A stretch of 64,000 bases of DNA from Cupriavidus agavae (GCF_004217045.1 NZ_SGXM01000001.1:2046001-2110000), one strand, 5' to 3'. Shown: positions 27,095 to 37,529, counted from the first letter of the stretch. The notes: generated by a model from the letters alone, not told the origin. Numbers and translations: made by a program.

Positions 27095-28408
27095 CTACCG
27101 CGCCACCCCGGCAAACACCGGAAAGTAATCCGGGAACGTCTTGGCCACGCAGCCCGGTTCGTTGATCCGGACCGGCAGCGGTCCAAAAGCGGCCAACGAG
27201 AAACACATGGCCATCCGATGATCATCATAGGTGCCAATCCCGTCGGCGGGGGTCTGCCAGGCCGATGGGGATGAAGGGGGCGTCACTTTCAGGTAGTCAG
27301 CGCCCTCTTCCACCTCGGCGCCAAGCTTCCGGAGTTCGGTTGCCATCGCGGCGATGCGGTCGGTTTCCTTGACACGCCAGCTGGCGATATTGGTCAGCGT
27401 CGTGGTCCCCTCGGCGAACAGGGCGGCCACGGCCAGCGTCATGGCGGCGTCGGGAATGTGGTTGCAATCGAGTTCGATGCCGTTCAGCCGGCCATCGTCG
27501 CGCTCGGTGCCGCGCACCTCGATCCAGTTGTCACCAGCCATCACGTTGGCGCCCATGCGGTTCAGCGCGTCGGCGAAACGCACATCGCCCTGGATGCTCG
27601 ACAGTCCCACGCCCTCCACCCGCACCGGGCCGCCACCGATGGCGCCGGCCGCAAGAAAATACGATGCGGTCGAGGCATCGCCCTCGACATAGATCTCGCC
27701 CGGCGAGCGGTACTCGGCGCCGGCCGGCACGAAGAACCGCTCCCAGCCCTGCCGCTCCACCACGATGCCGAAGCGGGCCAGCAGGTTCAGCGTGATCTCG
27801 ATGTAGGGCTTCGATATCAGTTCGCCCACCACCTCGATCTCGATTCGCCCCGACGGCGCCGCCGCCATCGGCAGCGTCATCAGCAGCGCGGTCAGGAACT
27901 GGCTCGACACGTCGCCGCGCACGCGGATCGGCGCGTCGATGCGGATGTCGGCCGGGCGGATCTGCAGCGGCGGATAGCCGGGCGTGCCGAGGTAGTCGAT
28001 CGCGGCGCCCACCTGCAGCAGGCCATCGACGAGATCGCCGATCGGCCGCTCGTGCATGCGCGGCACGCCGCTGACCTTGTAGCTGCCGCCCTGCAGCGCC
28101 AGCGCGGCCGTCAGCGGCCGGATGGCCGTGCCGGCATTGCCCATGAACAGGTCGGCCGACTTGTTCGGAAACTGGCCGCCGGCACCGGTGACGATGCAGT
28201 CTCCGCCCTCGCGCCGCCACGCTACCCCTAGCACCTTGAGGGCGTCGAGCATGACGCGCGTGTCGTCGGAATCGAGCAGGTCGCGCACGCGGGTCTCGCC
28301 CGTGGCCAGTGCCGCCAGCAGCAGCACGCGGTTGGAAATGCTCTTCGAGCCGGGCAGGCGCACCGTGCCCGATGCGCGGGTCAGGGGTCCGAGGGTCAGA
28401 TGTTCCAT
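27095..28408 (-). CDS. aroA: 5-enolpyruvylshikimate-3-phosphate synthase
   Basis: Sixth step of the shikimate pathway, joining shikimate 3-phosphate and PEP. 437 residues, class I (glyphosate-sensitive type) by its motifs: [18 protein letters not shown], the PEP/glyphosate loop [31 protein letters not shown] and the C-terminal [15 protein letters not shown]. Downstream of tyrA by 42 bases in the serC-pheA-hisC-tyrA-aroA chain. Confidence 0.97.
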   Translation of the reverse strand: MEHLTLGPLTRASGTVRLPGSKSISNRVLLLAALATGETRVRDLLDSDDTRVMLDALKVLGVAWRREGGDCIVTGAGGQFPNKSADLFMGNAGTAIRPLTAALALQGGSYKVSGVPRMHERPIGDLVDGLLQVGAAIDYLGTPGYPPLQIRPADIRIDAPIRVRGDVSSQFLTALLMTLPMAAAPSGRIEIEVVGELISKPYIEITLNLLARFGIVVERQGWERFFVPAGAEYRSPGEIYVEGDASTASYFLAAGAIGGGPVRVEGVGLSSIQGDVRFADALNRMGANVMAGDNWIEVRGTERDDGRLNGIELDCNHIPDAAMTLAVAALFAEGTTTLTNIASWRVKETDRIAAMATELRKLGAEVEEGADYLKVTPPSSPSAWQTPADGIGTYDDHRMAMCFSLAAFGPLPVRINEPGCVAKTFPDYFPVFAGVAR

Positions 28409-28450
28409 GGTCTTGGCAGCATGCCATCGCGCCCGAGGACGCGGCGGCTT

Positions 28451-29353
28451 TCAGGGTTCTACGTTATGGAGGGCGTTGGCGCGGGCAGCACCCCATTTCA
28501 GGCGCGTGTCGCTGGCGCGCTTGAACACGCGTTCCAGCGCGTCGCCGTCGCCGGCCTTGATCTGGGTCTTGAGATAGCCGAGCACCGCCTCGTAAGTATC
28601 GATCTCGCGCAACAGGGCGTCCTTGTTGGCCACGCAGATGTCGCGCCACATTTCGGGCGAGGACGCCGCGATCCGGGTGAAATCGCGGAAGCCGCCGCCG
28701 GCAAAATCGAGCTTCAGCGGGCCGTCCTCGGCGTTGGCCACCTGCGCCACCAGCGCGTAGGCCAGCACGTGGGGCAGATGGCTCACCGATGCGAATACCG
28801 CGTCGTGCTGCACGGCGGACATCACGTGGCAGTCGGCACCCGCCGATTCCCACATGGCGCGCACGGCGGCCACGTCGGTCCGGCTGTTCTCCTGCAGCGG
28901 GCAGAGCACCACCTTCTTGCCAAGGTACAGGTCGTTGAGCGCCGCCTCCACGCCGTTCAGCTCGCGCCCGGCAATCGGATGGGCCGGCACGAACTGGGCG
29001 ACCTTGTCGCCGAGCGCGGTCTTGGCCGCCATGATCACGTCGGACTTGGTACTGCCGGCGTCCGTGACGATGGTGCCGGGCTCCAGGTGCGGCTCCAGCG
29101 CATGGAGCAGCGCGAAGTTCTGGGCCACGGGCGCGCACAGCACGATCAGGCTGGCGCCGCGCGCGGCGTCAGCCAGCGACGTGGCGGCCTCGTCGATCAC
29201 GCCGAGCCTGACGGCCTTTTCGAGCGAAGCCGCCGTGCGGCCCACGCCGACCACGGTGCCCACCACGCCGGCGCGCTTGAGCGACAGCGCCAGCGATCCG
29301 CCGATCAGCCCGACGCCGACGATGACCACACGGGAAAAATGCAGAGCGTTCAC
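28451..29353 (-). CDS. tyrA: prephenate dehydrogenase
   Basis: Oxidatively decarboxylates prephenate (or arogenate) in tyrosine synthesis. 300 residues with an NAD(P)-binding GVGLIGGSLALSLKRAG near residue 13, TDAGSTKSDVI, and the catalytic-His region FVPAHPIAGRELNGVEAA. The C-terminal helical domain includes SHLPHVLAYALVAQ. There is no fused chorismate mutase or ACT domain. It follows hisC by 16 bases. Confidence 0.95.
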   Translation of the reverse strand: MNALHFSRVVIVGVGLIGGSLALSLKRAGVVGTVVGVGRTAASLEKAVRLGVIDEAATSLADAARGASLIVLCAPVAQNFALLHALEPHLEPGTIVTDAGSTKSDVIMAAKTALGDKVAQFVPAHPIAGRELNGVEAALNDLYLGKKVVLCPLQENSRTDVAAVRAMWESAGADCHVMSAVQHDAVFASVSHLPHVLAYALVAQVANAEDGPLKLDFAGGGFRDFTRIAASSPEMWRDICVANKDALLREIDTYEAVLGYLKTQIKAGDGDALERVFKRASDTRLKWGAARANALHNVEP

Positions 29354-29369
29354 GGGTTCAGACCTTTCT

Positions 29370-30494
29370 TCACTTCAACGCCTGCTCGAGCGCCGCGATG
29401 CACGCGGCGTTCTCGTCCGGCAAACCGATCGTGATGCGCAGCCACTGCGGCAGGCCGTAGTTGGCTACCGGGCGTACGATCACCCCTTGCCTGAGCATCG
29501 CCAGGTTGACACGGGCGCCCGCGCCATCGTCGGTGCCCACGCGCACCATCACGAAATTGCCCGACGATGGCACGTATTCCAGCCCCAGCCGCTCGAACGC
29601 CGCCACGAGCTGGGCCTTGCCGTCCCGGTTCAGCGCGGCGCTGCGGGCCAGAAAGTCCTCGTCTCCGAGCGCGGCCACCGCCGCGGCCTGGGCCAGGCTA
29701 TTGACGTTGAAGGGCTGGCGCACGCGGTTCAGCAGATCGGTCAGCGGCGGCTGCGCCACGCCGTAGCCCACGCGCAGGCCGGCCAGGCCGTAGGCCTTCG
29801 AGAACGTGCGCGAGACCATCAGGTTCGGATACTTCCGCACCCAGGCCACCGATTCATACTGCTGCGCCGGGTCGAGATACTCGTTGTACGCTTCGTCGAG
29901 CACCACCACCACATGGGGCGGCACCTTCGCCAGAAACGCCTCGATCTGGGCGGCCGTCACGAAGGTGCCGGTCGGATTGTTCGGATTGGCGATGAATACC
30001 AGCTTGGTGTCCGGGGCAATCGCGGCGGCCATCGCGTCGAGATCGTGCCCGTACTGGCGCGCAGCCACCTCGATGGCACGCGCGCCCACTTCCTGCGTGG
30101 CCAGCGCGTACACCGCGAACGAATACTCGGCGTAGACGATCGATTCGTCAGCCCGCACCAGGGCGTGCGCGGCCAGCTCCAGAATGTCATTGCTGCCGTT
30201 GCCGAGCGTCAGCCATTCGGCCGGGACATCGTATTTTTCCGAAAGCGCGGCCTTCAGCGCGAAGCCGTTGCTGTCCGGGTAGCGTCCCAGGTCTTCCACC
30301 GCCGCCGCAAGCGCGGCCCTGGCCGACACCGGCATGCCGAGCGGATTCTCGTTCGACGCCAGCTTGACGATGCGCGCCTCGTCGAGGCCGAACTCACGCG
30401 CCACCTCGGAAATTGGCTTTCCTGCGATGTACGGCGAAATCCTGCGCACGTAGGTCGGGCCGAAGTAGTCGGCCGCCTTGCCCTGCTCTGCCAT
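29370..30494 (-). CDS. hisC: histidinol-phosphate aminotransferase
   Basis: Class I/II PLP aminotransferase, 374 residues. The ATG at 30494 has a good ribosome binding site (GGGGAGACACC); the open frame extends far upstream through pheA and is not coding there. Motifs: LASNENPLGMPVSARAAL, NGSNDILELAAHALV, FIANPNNPTGTFV, and the PLP lysine in SRTFSKAYGLAGLRVGYG. Sitting between pheA and tyrA, it probably also acts on aromatic 2-oxo acids, as is known for HisC-like enzymes in such clusters (inference). Confidence 0.95.
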   Translation of the reverse strand: MAEQGKAADYFGPTYVRRISPYIAGKPISEVAREFGLDEARIVKLASNENPLGMPVSARAALAAAVEDLGRYPDSNGFALKAALSEKYDVPAEWLTLGNGSNDILELAAHALVRADESIVYAEYSFAVYALATQEVGARAIEVAARQYGHDLDAMAAAIAPDTKLVFIANPNNPTGTFVTAAQIEAFLAKVPPHVVVVLDEAYNEYLDPAQQYESVAWVRKYPNLMVSRTFSKAYGLAGLRVGYGVAQPPLTDLLNRVRQPFNVNSLAQAAAVAALGDEDFLARSAALNRDGKAQLVAAFERLGLEYVPSSGNFVMVRVGTDDGAGARVNLAMLRQGVIVRPVANYGLPQWLRITIGLPDENAACIAALEQALK

Positions 30495-30511
30495 GGTGTC
30501 TCCCCTGCGTG

Positions 30512-31648
30512 TCACTTGCTCGACGGATACGAGCCCAGCACCTTCAGATACGCGGCGTTGGCGCGCAGCATCTCGATGGCCCGCGCCACGGACGGGTCGT
30601 GCTGGTGGCCTTCCACGTCGACATAGAAGTAGTACTCCCAGGCACCGCTGCGCGCCGGACGCGACTCGAAGCGGCACATCGACACGCCGTTCTCGGCCAG
30701 CGGCGCCAGCAACTGATAGACCGCGCCCGCCTTGTTCGGCACCGACAGGATCATCGACGTCTGGTCGCTGCCCGAAGGCTCGGTTTCGTAGCGGCCGATC
30801 ACCGCAAAGCGCGTGCGGTTGTGCGGATCGTCCTGGATGTGCGTGCGCACCATGTGCAGGTGGTAGCGGTTGGCCGCCGTCTCGCCGGCGATTGCCGCCA
30901 CGGTGGGGTCCTCGCTGGCCATGCGCGCCGCCTCGGCGTTGCTCGATACGGCCTGGCGCTCCAGGTGCGGATAGTTGGCCGTCAGCCAGTGCTGGCACTG
31001 GGCCAGGGCCTGCGCGTGGGCGCGCACCACGGTCACACCCTGCATGTCGGGCGTCGCCGCCATCAGGTTGTGGTGCACCTTCAGCGCGATCTCGCCGCTG
31101 ATCTTCAGCGACGTCTGCAGGAACAGGTCGAGCGTGCGCGACACCGCGCCCTCGGTGGAGTTCTCCACGGGCACCACGCCATACTCGACGGTGCCGGCTT
31201 CCACCGCGCGGAACACCTCGTCGATGCTCGGGCACGGCACGCCCGACACTTCATGGCCGAAATGCGCGTAGAGCGCCTGCTCGGAGAACGTGCCAGCCGG
31301 GCCGAGGAACGCGATCTCCAGCGGCTTCTCCAGCCCGCGGCAGGCCGACATCACCTCGCGCCAGATCGACGCCACGCTTTCGCCAAGCAGCGGGCCGGGA
31401 TTGGCGCCCTGCACCTTGCGGATGACTTGCAATTCACGCTCGGGACGGAACACCGGCGCGCCGTACTTCTTCTTGACCTCGCCCACGTCGAGGGCCAGTT
31501 GCGCGCGGCGGTTCAGCAGCGCCAGCAGTTCACGGTCGACGGTGTCGATCTGGTCGCGCAGCGGCGCCAGGTCGGCCGACAGCGCCTGCTCCTGGGGGCT
31601 CGGTCCCGGCGTGGAGCCGTTGGCGTCGGGCTTGTCTTGCTGTGTCAT
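30512..31648 (-). CDS. pheA: chorismate mutase / prephenate dehydratase
   Basis: The bifunctional P-protein of phenylalanine synthesis, 378 residues. Residues about 25-105 are an AroQ chorismate mutase domain (LRDQIDTVDRELLALLNRRAQLALDVGEVKK), 110-290 the dehydratase (IAFLGPAGTFSEQALYAHFG, VPVENSTEGAVSRTLDLF, and the catalytic Thr-Arg-Phe in HNRTRFAVIG), and the last 80 an ACT domain with the phenylalanine-binding ESRPARSGAWEYYFYVD. Feedback inhibition by phenylalanine is expected. It lies 17 bases upstream of hisC. Confidence 0.97.
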   Translation of the reverse strand: MTQQDKPDANGSTPGPSPQEQALSADLAPLRDQIDTVDRELLALLNRRAQLALDVGEVKKKYGAPVFRPERELQVIRKVQGANPGPLLGESVASIWREVMSACRGLEKPLEIAFLGPAGTFSEQALYAHFGHEVSGVPCPSIDEVFRAVEAGTVEYGVVPVENSTEGAVSRTLDLFLQTSLKISGEIALKVHHNLMAATPDMQGVTVVRAHAQALAQCQHWLTANYPHLERQAVSSNAEAARMASEDPTVAAIAGETAANRYHLHMVRTHIQDDPHNRTRFAVIGRYETEPSGSDQTSMILSVPNKAGAVYQLLAPLAENGVSMCRFESRPARSGAWEYYFYVDVEGHQHDPSVARAIEMLRANAAYLKVLGSYPSSK

Positions 31649-31743
31649 ATCAGGGCCTGTGGGGCGCCCGCGGGGGCGGCCTCGGAAAAGTCTGGGGCAA
31701 CGCTGCCCGGCGCGCGGGCGGCGGGGCGTCGGCTAACCCGCCG

Positions 31744-32907
31744 TCAGGCGGCGGTACGCTCGAACTCGCGCATGAACTCCACCAGCGCGGCAACGCCTTC
31801 GAGTGGCATCGCGTTGTAGATGCTGGCGCGCATGCCGCCCACGGACTTGTGGCCCTTGAGCTGTACCAGGCCGTTCGCGCGCGCCTGGGTCAGGAACGCT
31901 TCGTTGCGCGATTCGTCGCGCAGCAGGAACGGTATGTTCATGCGCGAGCGGCAGCTGGGATCGATTTCGTTACGGTAGAAGTCGCTCTGGTCCAGGAAGT
32001 CGTACAGCATGCGCGCCTTGGCGATATTGCGCTGTTCGATCGCGGCCACGCCGCCCTGGGCCTTGAGCCACTGGAACACGAGCCCGGCGACGTAGATCGC
32101 ATAGGTGGGCGGCGTGTTGTACATCGAATCATGTTCGGCCACCAGGCGCCAGTTGAACGCCGAGGGGCACAGCGGGTGGGCGAAGCCGATCAGGTCTTCA
32201 CGGACGATCACGATCGTCACGCCGGCCGGGCCGATATTCTTCTGCGCGCCGCCGTAGACCACCTGCACGCGCGACCAGTCGATCGGGCGCGAAAGGATGT
32301 GGCTCGACGCATCGGCCACGACGATGCGGCCCTTGTCGTGCACGCCGGTCTGGCCGATATCGGGAATCTCCTGGAACTCCACGCCGACGATCGTCTCGTT
32401 GGTGCAGAGGTGGACGTACGAGGCATCGTCCGACAGCTTCCACGACTTCACGTCCGGAATCTTGTGCCACTTCTGGTCCTTGCTCGACGCCGCCGTGTTG
32501 ACCTCGCTGTAGCGCCGCGCCTCCTGCTCGGTCTTGACCGACCAGGTGCCGGTCAGCACGAAGTCCGTGCGCGGCTTATCGGTATTCACGCGGCCCGCCA
32601 GGTTCAGCGGCACGATGCCGTTCTGGCCGATGGCCCCGCCCTGCATGAACAGGATCCGGAAGTTCTTCGGAATGTGCAGCAGCTCGCGCAGATCCGCCAG
32701 CGCCTGCTGGTGGATGCTGTCGAATTCCTTGCTGCGGTGGCTCATCTCCATGACCGACACCCCGGTGCCGCGCCACGACAGCATTTCCTCGGCGGCCTGC
32801 TGCAGGACTTCCGTCGGCAGGGCCGCCGGACCGGGCGAGAAATTGAAGACGCGCTCGGCCAGCGAACGTTGCAGGCCGGTCAGGGCGGGATTCTGGGGAT
32901 CGTTCAT
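31744..32907 (-). CDS. serC: phosphoserine aminotransferase
   Basis: PLP enzyme converting 3-phosphohydroxypyruvate to phosphoserine; also acts in pyridoxine synthesis. 387 residues. Family start [17 protein letters not shown] follows a 20-residue extension; PLP lysine in [28 protein letters not shown] at the C-terminus. The ATG at 32907 has no Shine-Dalgarno sequence: it is preceded directly by the T-run of the terminator at 32911-32951. First gene of the serC-pheA-hisC-tyrA-aroA-cmk-rpsA supraoperon known from many proteobacteria. Confidence 0.96.
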   Translation of the reverse strand: MNDPQNPALTGLQRSLAERVFNFSPGPAALPTEVLQQAAEEMLSWRGTGVSVMEMSHRSKEFDSIHQQALADLRELLHIPKNFRILFMQGGAIGQNGIVPLNLAGRVNTDKPRTDFVLTGTWSVKTEQEARRYSEVNTAASSKDQKWHKIPDVKSWKLSDDASYVHLCTNETIVGVEFQEIPDIGQTGVHDKGRIVVADASSHILSRPIDWSRVQVVYGGAQKNIGPAGVTIVIVREDLIGFAHPLCPSAFNWRLVAEHDSMYNTPPTYAIYVAGLVFQWLKAQGGVAAIEQRNIAKARMLYDFLDQSDFYRNEIDPSCRSRMNIPFLLRDESRNEAFLTQARANGLVQLKGHKSVGGMRASIYNAMPLEGVAALVEFMREFERTAA

Positions 32908-32910
32908 GGG

Positions 32911-32951
32911 GAAAAAGAAAAATGGCTGCCGGATTGAACCAGGCAGCCATT
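32911..32951 (-). terminator. intrinsic terminator immediately 5' of serC
   Basis: Minus strand: AATGGCTGCC (32951-32942) and GGCAGCCATT (32930-32921) form a 10-bp stem with an 11-base loop, followed by TTTCTTTTTC. The T-run ends three bases before the serC ATG. It fits the 3' end of the DUF2059 gene. A GATAAT box (minus strand, 32954-32949) overlaps the stem base and could be the serC -10 element. Confidence 0.85.
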
Positions 32952-33042
32952 ATCCCCCAAAACCCGCGCCCCTTGGACACCGGGGGCGTCCGGAGCGGGG
33001 CGGGAACAGCCGGCGGGGCCGGCCGTCGATCACTTCGCGTGC

Positions 33043-33609
33043 TTACTTCGACGCGGCGGTGATTTCCTTCTCGGCGGCGTCGCGCATCGACTTGCCAACC
33101 TGCGGGCCGTACTTCTGCATCATCGAGCCCCAGATTTCCTGGGTGGCCTTGCCCTGGTTCTGCATGAACTTCTGGCCCGTCGGCGACTTCAGGAACGTGG
33201 TCAGGTCCTTCAGCTCCTGCGTCGTGTAGTACTTGCCGAACGCGTCGTAGTGCGCCTGGATGGCGTCCTTGCGGAAGCCATCGGTGTTGAACGCGGTGCC
33301 CGCGCCGTCCACCATGCGCTGCACGGCGCCGTTCTTCTTGAGCTTCTCGACGGCGGCCTGCTTCTGCTTGTCGTTCAGCGTCTTGTTCTCGACCAGCACC
33401 TGCTCCAGCACCAGCGGCGCTTCCTGCTTGGCGCCCTGCTGCCAGTTGTCCGCCTGGCCCTTCACGGCCTGGTCGGCCTGCATGACGGACAGCAGTTCCT
33501 TGATGGCCGCCGTCTTGTCCTTGTCTTCCTGAGCGTGCGCACCTTGCGCCAGCATCATCATCGGAGCAAAAGCAGCCAGAACAGCAATACGTCGATAGGT
33601 TTTGAGCAT
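33043..33609 (-). CDS. DUF2059 domain-containing secreted protein
   Basis: A 188-residue periplasmic protein of unknown function. Signal peptide MLKTYRRIAVLAAFAPMMMLA with cleavage after AHA. The C-terminal two thirds are the DUF2059 helical domain (DAIQAHYDAFGKYYTTQELKDLTTFLKSPTGQKFMQNQGKAT), a signature widespread in proteobacteria. It is single between gyrA (82 bases) and serC, and is followed by a strong terminator. Confidence 0.88.
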   Translation of the reverse strand: MLKTYRRIAVLAAFAPMMMLAQGAHAQEDKDKTAAIKELLSVMQADQAVKGQADNWQQGAKQEAPLVLEQVLVENKTLNDKQKQAAVEKLKKNGAVQRMVDGAGTAFNTDGFRKDAIQAHYDAFGKYYTTQELKDLTTFLKSPTGQKFMQNQGKATQEIWGSMMQKYGPQVGKSMRDAAEKEITAASK

Positions 33610-33691
33610 TGTGACTCCCTGGAAAATACGTCCCGTTTAGTCCGGCCGGCCGTCTGGCGAGTTCCGGCCGCCGTCCCGTTGTTGCAACAAA

Positions 33692-36376
33692 TTACGAATT
33701 GGCGTCCGCGTCCGTGGCGCCCGCATCGGTCGCGCCGGTGGTGTCGTCCGCCGCCGTCTCGTCGTCGTCCGCACCGTTGTCGGCATCGGTCTCGACAATG
33801 CGCTGCAGGCCCGACAAGCGGGTCCCCTCGTCCACATTGATCAGCGTCACGCCTTGCGTGGCACGGCCCATTTCGCGGATTTCGGCGACCCGGGTGCGGA
33901 TCAGCACGCCGCCGGTCGTGATCAGCATGATCTCGTCCTCGGGCGATACCAGCGCCGCAGCCACCACACGGCCATTGCGCTCGCTCGTCTGGATCGCAAT
34001 CATGCCCTTGGTGCCACGGCCGTGTCGAGTGTACTCGCTGATCGGCGTACGCTTGCCGTAGCCGTTCTCGGTGGCCGTCAGCACGCTCCCCGCCGGCGCG
34101 GCGGTGCCTTCGGCAGCGTCGGCGGCGTCAGTCTCTGCCGGCGCCACCAGCATGGCGATCACCGACTGGCTCTCGTCGAGATTCATGCCGCGCACGCCAC
34201 GCGCCTGGCGGCCCATCGGGCGCACGTCGTTCTCGTCGAAGCGCACGGCCTTGCCGGCGTCGGAGAACAGCATCACGTCATGCTTGCCATCCGTCACGGC
34301 CGCGCCGATCAGGAAGTCACCCTCGTCGAGGTCCACCGCGATGATGCCGGCCTTGCGCGGGTTCGAAAAATCGGTCAGCACGGTCTTCTTGACCGTGCCG
34401 CGCGCGGTGGCCATGAAGATGAAATGCTCGGCGTCGAACTGGCGCACCGGCAGGATCACGTTGATCTTCTCGCCGTCGGCCAGCGGGAACATGTTCACGA
34501 TCGGACGGCCACGCGAGTTGCGCGATCCCTGCGGCACCTCGTAGACCTTGAGCCAGTACAGGCGGCCACGGTTCGAGAAGCACAGGATGTAGTCGTGGGT
34601 GTTGGCCACGAACAGCGTGTCGATCCAGTCGTCTTCCTTGGTGGCCGTCGCCAGCTTGCCGCGCCCGCCGCGCTTCTGCGCGCGGTACTCGGAAATCGGC
34701 TGGCTCTTCATATAGCCGGAATGCGACAGCGTCACCACCATGTCCTGCGGCGTGATCAGGTCCTCGGTGTCGAGTTCGGTCGCGTTCAGTTCGATCTGCG
34801 AGCGGCGCTCGTCGCCGAACTCGGCGCGGATGGCGCCCAGTTCCTCGGTGATGATCGTGGTGATGCGTTCCGGACGCGCCAGGATGTCGAGCAGATCGGC
34901 GATCACGCCCATCACCTCGCGGTATTCCTGGACGATCTTGTCCTGCTCCAGGCCCGTGAGGCGTTGCAGGCGCATTTGCAGGATTTCCTGCGCCTGGCCG
35001 TCGGAAAGGCGGTACAGGCCGTCCGGCTGCATGCCGAACACCGCCGGCAGGCCATCGGGACGATACGAAGCACGGCCGCCGGAAGTGTCGCTTTCGGCAC
35101 GCGCGAGCATCTCGCGCACCAGGCTGGAATCCCATGCCTTCGACATCAGTTCCTGCTTGGCCAGCGGCGGCGTCGGCGCGGCCTTGATGATCGCGATGAA
35201 CTCGTCGATGTTGGCCAGCGCCACGGCCAGGCCTTCCAGCACGTGGCCGCGCTCGCGCGCCTTGCGCAGCTCGAACACGGTGCGGCGGGTCACCACCTCG
35301 CGGCGGTGCGACAGGAACGCACCCAGCATCTGCTTGAGGTTCAGCAGGCGCGGCTGGCCGTCGACCAGCGCCACCATGTTCATGCCGAACGTGTCCTGCA
35401 ACTGGGTGTTCTTGTAGAGGTTGTTCAGGACGACCTCGGGCACCTCGTTGCGCTTCAGTTCGATCACCACGCGCATGCCGGACTTGTCCGACTCGTCACG
35501 GATGTCCGAAATGCCCTCGACCTTCTTCTCGGTCACCAGCTCGGCGATCCGCTCCAGCAGCGTGCGCTTGTTGACCTGATACGGCAGCTCGTCGACGATG
35601 ATCGCCTGGCGCTGGCCACGGTCGATGTCCTCGAAGTGCGTGCGCGCACGCATGACCACCCGGCCGCGGCCAGTGCGGTAGCCTTCGCGCACGCCCTGGA
35701 TGCCATAGATAATCCCGGCGGTCGGAAAATCGGGCGCCGGAACCAGTTCGATCAGTTCGTCGATGGTTGCTTCGGGATTACGGAGCAGATGCAGGCAGGC
35801 ATCGACGACTTCATTAAGGTTATGCGGCGGGATATTGGTGGCCATACCCACGGCAATACCCGACGAACCATTGATCAGCAGATTAGGAATACGGGCCGGC
35901 AAAATGCCCGGCTCTTTCTCCGAACCGTCATAGTTCGGCTCGAAATCGACAGTTTCCTTGTCGATATCGTGAAGCATTTCATGGGCAATCTTGGACAGGC
36001 GGATTTCGGTATAACGCATCGCCGCGGCGTTATCTCCGTCCACCGAACCGAAGTTACCCTGGCCGTCCACCAGCATGTAACGCAGCGAGAAATTCTGCGC
36101 CATGCGGACAATCGTGTCGTAAACAGCGGTATCGCCGTGCGGGTGATACTTACCAATCACGTCACCGACGATACGGGCCGACTTCTTGTAGGCCCGGTTC
36201 CAGTCGTTGTTGAGCTCATGCATCGCATAGAGCACACGCCGGTGTACCGGTTTCAGGCCGTCCCGGACGTCAGGCAGCGCACGGCCCACAATCACGCTCA
36301 TGGCGTAATCGAGGTAGGAGCGGCGCATTTCCTCTTCCAGCGAGACCGGCAGGGTTTCTTTGGCGAATTGATCCAT
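33692..36376 (-). CDS. gyrA: DNA gyrase subunit A
   Basis: The breakage-reunion subunit of gyrase, 894 residues. The active-site tyrosine is Y122 ([10 protein letters not shown]). The quinolone-determining region reads [11 protein letters not shown], with Thr at position 83 and Asp at 87; Thr83 is the natural residue in many non-enteric bacteria. The C-terminal beta-pinwheel carries the GyrA box around [17 protein letters not shown] and ends with an acidic, Asp/Ala/Thr-rich tail. A long overlapping frame on the opposite strand is a codon-bias shadow. Confidence 0.97.
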   Translation of the reverse strand: MDQFAKETLPVSLEEEMRRSYLDYAMSVIVGRALPDVRDGLKPVHRRVLYAMHELNNDWNRAYKKSARIVGDVIGKYHPHGDTAVYDTIVRMAQNFSLRYMLVDGQGNFGSVDGDNAAAMRYTEIRLSKIAHEMLHDIDKETVDFEPNYDGSEKEPGILPARIPNLLINGSSGIAVGMATNIPPHNLNEVVDACLHLLRNPEATIDELIELVPAPDFPTAGIIYGIQGVREGYRTGRGRVVMRARTHFEDIDRGQRQAIIVDELPYQVNKRTLLERIAELVTEKKVEGISDIRDESDKSGMRVVIELKRNEVPEVVLNNLYKNTQLQDTFGMNMVALVDGQPRLLNLKQMLGAFLSHRREVVTRRTVFELRKARERGHVLEGLAVALANIDEFIAIIKAAPTPPLAKQELMSKAWDSSLVREMLARAESDTSGGRASYRPDGLPAVFGMQPDGLYRLSDGQAQEILQMRLQRLTGLEQDKIVQEYREVMGVIADLLDILARPERITTIITEELGAIRAEFGDERRSQIELNATELDTEDLITPQDMVVTLSHSGYMKSQPISEYRAQKRGGRGKLATATKEDDWIDTLFVANTHDYILCFSNRGRLYWLKVYEVPQGSRNSRGRPIVNMFPLADGEKINVILPVRQFDAEHFIFMATARGTVKKTVLTDFSNPRKAGIIAVDLDEGDFLIGAAVTDGKHDVMLFSDAGKAVRFDENDVRPMGRQARGVRGMNLDESQSVIAMLVAPAETDAADAAEGTAAPAGSVLTATENGYGKRTPISEYTRHGRGTKGMIAIQTSERNGRVVAAALVSPEDEIMLITTGGVLIRTRVAEIREMGRATQGVTLINVDEGTRLSGLQRIVETDADNGADDDETAADDTTGATDAGATDADANS

Positions 36377-36822
36377 TGCGACGTGGTTTATACGGCGGGT
36401 TTAAGCAAATGAAGCCCGCGAAACCGGTGGCCACGGGAGGGGCTGCCGGCGACGGGCGAACATGGCATTCTAACACGCGCGCCACCCCTCCCCGCCCCCG
36501 CCGGAGACCCTCGCCAGGACACTCTCCAAACGCCCGGCGCGCGCCTGCCCCCTACCCTGCAAGCCATACAGGACAAGGGTTTGCAGGCGCCGCAAGTGCG
36601 ATGTTGCACAAACACCACAGGCCCAAAACCCCGTTGTTGAATCGAATATATTTACTTCTTAGGAAACGAGCCTTGTGGCACAATTCCCCAGCGAAGAGCC
36701 AGACATTGTTCGAAGTGGAGCATACTCCACATCGTGAATGTTATACTCCGAAGAATGTATGACTTGTTTTCGTCCATTTGCTCGCAGTAACCCTGCGGTG
36801 ATCTCATCCTGAGAGGAGAAAT
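36377..36822. other. 446-base gene-free region between divergent gyrA and ompA-like genes
   Basis: No convincing gene is seen. The gyrA-proximal half is very GC-rich; the ompA-proximal half (36630-36800) is AT-rich and must hold the promoter. A candidate -10 element TATACT is at 36742-36747, giving a leader of about 70 bases, but no good -35 hexamer is in place. A 24-base dyad at 36711-36734 overlaps the expected -35 position. The ribosome binding site GAGAGGAG directly precedes the ompA start. Confidence 0.6.
36711..36734. promoter_or_regulatory. dyad symmetry in the ompA promoter region
   Basis: CGA-A-GTGGAG-CATA-CTCCAC-A-TCG: nine paired positions on each side with one mismatch. It overlaps the -35 position of the candidate promoter with TATACT at 36742-36747, so it may be an operator. 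The regulator is unknown. Confidence 0.5.
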
Positions 36823-37479
36823 ATGAAAAAATTTGCCAAGCTCGCACTCGTTGCAGCTACCGCAGTAATGGCTGCATCCGCTCAAGCCCAGTCCGTCCCC
36901 TATGAAAAGAAGGCCGTGAACGATAACTGGGGCAACGGTACGAGCGAGTACGTGTGGAAGAATGGCACGAACGAGCTCTGCTGGCGCGACAGCTCCTGGA
37001 CCCCGGCAACGGCCAATGCCCTGTGCGATGGCGCACTGGCTCCGGCTGCTGCTCCGGCTCCGGCACCGACCCCGGTGGCTCCGCCGGTTGTGTCGAGCGA
37101 GAAGGTCACTTTCGCTGCTGACACCCTGTTCGACTTCGACAAGGCTGTTCTGAAGCCCGAAGGCAAGGCCAAGCTGGACGACCTGGTCTCGAAGCTGCAA
37201 GGCATCACGCTGGAAGTCATCATCGCCGTGGGCCACACCGACTCGTTCGGTTCGGACAAGTACAACGATCGCCTGTCGATCCGCCGTGCTGAATCGGTCA
37301 AGGCTTACCTGGTGAGCAAGGGCGTCGAAGCCAACCGCGTCTACACCGAAGGCAAGGGCAAGCGCCAGCTGAAGGTCGATCCGAAGTCGTGCAAGGGCAA
37401 CCGCACCGCCCAGATCGCCTGCCAGCAGCCGAACCGCCGCGTGGAAGTCGAAGTGGTCGGCACCCGCAGCGCACGTTAA
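36823..37479 (+). CDS. OmpA-family outer membrane protein
   Basis: A 218-residue protein: signal peptide MKKFAKLALVAATAVMAASAQA, a 60-residue region with a possible disulfide pair, an Ala/Pro linker (APAAAPAPAPTPVAPP) and a C-terminal peptidoglycan-binding OmpA domain (residues about 95-215: FDFDKAVLKPEGKAKLDDL, VGHTDSFGSDKYNDRLSIRRAESVKAYLV, QQPNRRVEVEV). It lacks the eight-stranded OmpA barrel, so it is a periplasmic wall-tethering type. Lys/Ala codon use and the strong ribosome binding site and terminator suggest high expression. Confidence 0.93.
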   Translation: MKKFAKLALVAATAVMAASAQAQSVPYEKKAVNDNWGNGTSEYVWKNGTNELCWRDSSWTPATANALCDGALAPAAAPAPAPTPVAPPVVSSEKVTFAADTLFDFDKAVLKPEGKAKLDDLVSKLQGITLEVIIAVGHTDSFGSDKYNDRLSIRRAESVKAYLVSKGVEANRVYTEGKGKRQLKVDPKSCKGNRTAQIACQQPNRRVEVEVVGTRSAR

Positions 37480-37500
37480 TCGGATCTCCTCCGATGAAGA

Positions 37501-37529
37501 AAGCCCAGCGCAAGCTGGGCTTTTTTTTC
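37501..37529 (+). terminator. strong intrinsic terminator after the OmpA-family gene
   Basis: AAGCCCAGC (37501-37509), loop GCAA, GCTGGGCTT (37514-37522), then a run of T. 21 bases after the stop codon. Confidence 0.93.

Noticed and set aside
29370..31235. 621-codon frame suggesting an extended HisC
   Set aside because: The extra N-terminal part is a shadow of pheA; ATG 30494 has a good ribosome binding site and the family start.
36120..36140. Thr at GyrA position 83 as a quinolone resistance mutation
   Set aside because: Thr83 is wild type in many non-enteric proteobacteria; Asp87 is also intact.
36376..36762. 128-codon plus-strand frame between gyrA and the OmpA-family gene
   Set aside because: Overlaps the gyrA start, has no ribosome binding site, and the Pro/Arg/His-rich composition looks like translated non-coding DNA.
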